This document shows positions 63,587 to 64,000 of a stretch of 64,000 nt of DNA, piece after piece (within the stretch, counting starts at the first letter, position 1; each line of letters starts with the position of its first letter). Under the pieces are notes generated by a model, which was given only the letters and a program-made list of their open reading frames with translations, searched no databases and was not told the origin of the DNA. A program made the position numbers and the translations under genes. The stretch covers positions 1,426,001 through 1,490,000 of the forward strand of contig NZ_JAUFQQ010000005.1 in the NCBI RefSeq assembly GCF_030409845.1. The letters run 5' to 3'. The stretch comes from Flavobacterium branchiarum. Its GTDB lineage: Bacteria; Bacteroidota; Bacteroidia; Flavobacteriales; Flavobacteriaceae.

Positions 63587-63789
63587 GATTAGACGGAGTA
63601 ATTGCACCAAGTAGCTCAACAATCCAGGAATAGTTTGTGTTAGTTTCTTGCAAAAATTACTTCGTCTATTCGCTTCGCTCGGGTCTTCCTTCGTCAGAAA
63701 GACAAGATTGTGGTTAAAAAAATTATTGCTACTCCATAGGTTTTCGTATTGATCCCGCTTCGTTCCTCAGATTGACAAGCCTACGCTTA
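63587..63789. repeat. Dispersed intergenic repeat, copy 2 (right flank of the effector array)
   Basis: The same order and orientation as copy 1 at 53048-53250: AGACGGAGTAAT, GTAGCTCAACAATCCAGGAA, ATTACTTCGTCTATTCGCTT, CGCTCGGGTCTTC, AAGACAAGATTGTGGTTAAA and GACAAGCCTACG. The left arm carries one mismatch within AGACGAAGTAAT, so the dyad is slightly degraded. Confidence 0.85.
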
Positions 63790-63924
63790 CTTTACGGGTA
63801 AACAAACCACCATAAGCTGGGAAAATATCATTTATACAATATTTATTAAAAAATTGAAGTTTTATCACTAGATTTGATTTACAACTTAAACTTATTTCCG
63901 TAAATTAGTTTCAAATCGAAATAT

Positions 63925-64000
63925 ATGAAAATCAATTCACTGGTTATTGAAATAGATGGAATCGATAAAGAAATCCTAAGAGATTTAATGGAAGATGCGC
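63925..64000 (+). CDS. Lrp/AsnC family transcriptional regulator, N-terminus (partial)
   Basis: Only 25 codons are present; the gene runs off the right edge. The sequence from ATG 63925 reads MKINSLVIEIDGIDKEILRD then LMEDA, which fits the start of an Lrp/AsnC HTH (consensus LDxIDxkILxxLxxDAR). Its targets cannot be told. Confidence 0.7.
   Translation, partial: MKINSLVIEIDGIDKEILRDLMEDA

Overview
The window is about 64 kb of an AT-rich chromosome from a member of the Flavobacteriaceae, most likely the genus Flavobacterium. This rests on the gene content and signals: type IX secretion (T9SS) sorting domains, DUF3857/transglutaminase proteins, a fused DAHP synthase/chorismate mutase, a SusC-like TonB-dependent receptor with a carboxypeptidase-like N-terminus, DUF4271 and DUF4296 proteins, weak Shine-Dalgarno sequences, and many upstream boxes of the Bacteroidota -7 type (TAnnTTTG). 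I saw no rRNA, tRNA, CRISPR array or complete insertion sequence.

Layout. 0-4 kb: three tandem minus-strand DUF3857 paralogues, the last cut by the window edge. 4-10 kb: dtd, rsgA and an aromatic amino acid cluster (pheA, aminotransferase, tyrA, DAHP synthase/chorismate mutase) with a terminator-like hairpin directly before pheA. 10.3-12.3 kb: accessory patch with a Panacea (DUF4065) toxin-antitoxin-like pair and a frameshifted KilA-N gene. 12.5-26 kb: housekeeping genes (nrdA, nrdB, DUF3109, marC, a C-terminal processing protease, dCMP deaminase, HupE, terB, fbp, GNAT acetyltransferase, aspartate kinase). 26.3-30 kb: accessory island with three related XRE regulators, a glycine-zipper lipoprotein, two small membrane proteins, a decayed regulator copy and two about 30-residue membrane peptides behind a repeated leader. 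30-35 kb: a large outer-membrane protein, an exported Lys/Ala-rich protein and a glycosyltransferase-like protein. 35-43 kb: a phosphate-type unit (OprO/P porin, PhoR/PhoB-like two-component pair, TonB receptor, lipoprotein) whose promoters share an 11-bp-periodic motif. 43-53 kb: a stand-alone T9SS sorting domain, a LuxE-like protein, an AAA ATPase plus putative nuclease pair, tyrS, an epimerase, pyrC, a dolichyl-phosphate-mannose-synthase-like glycosyltransferase and hemD.

53.3-63.4 kb is the most distinctive part: one minus-strand array that looks like an orphan type VI secretion (T6SS) effector module. It starts with a LysM protein, a PAAR-like DUF4280 protein and a DUF2235 (Tle1-type) alpha/beta hydrolase. 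Four tandem copies of a two-gene cassette follow, each a three-helix 92-residue membrane protein plus a membrane-anchored 395-residue DUF2931 protein, and these are probably amplified immunity genes. The DUF2931 copies are mosaic, which indicates recombination among them. The array lies between two directly repeated about 200-bp intergenic elements. The window ends in the start of an Lrp/AsnC regulator.

The strongest candidates for little-described systems are this effector/poly-immunity array, the AAA ATPase plus PD-(D/E)XK-like pair at 44.7-46.4 kb, and the XRE/glycine-zipper island at 26.3-30 kb. All functions are inferred from sequence alone; no database search was possible.
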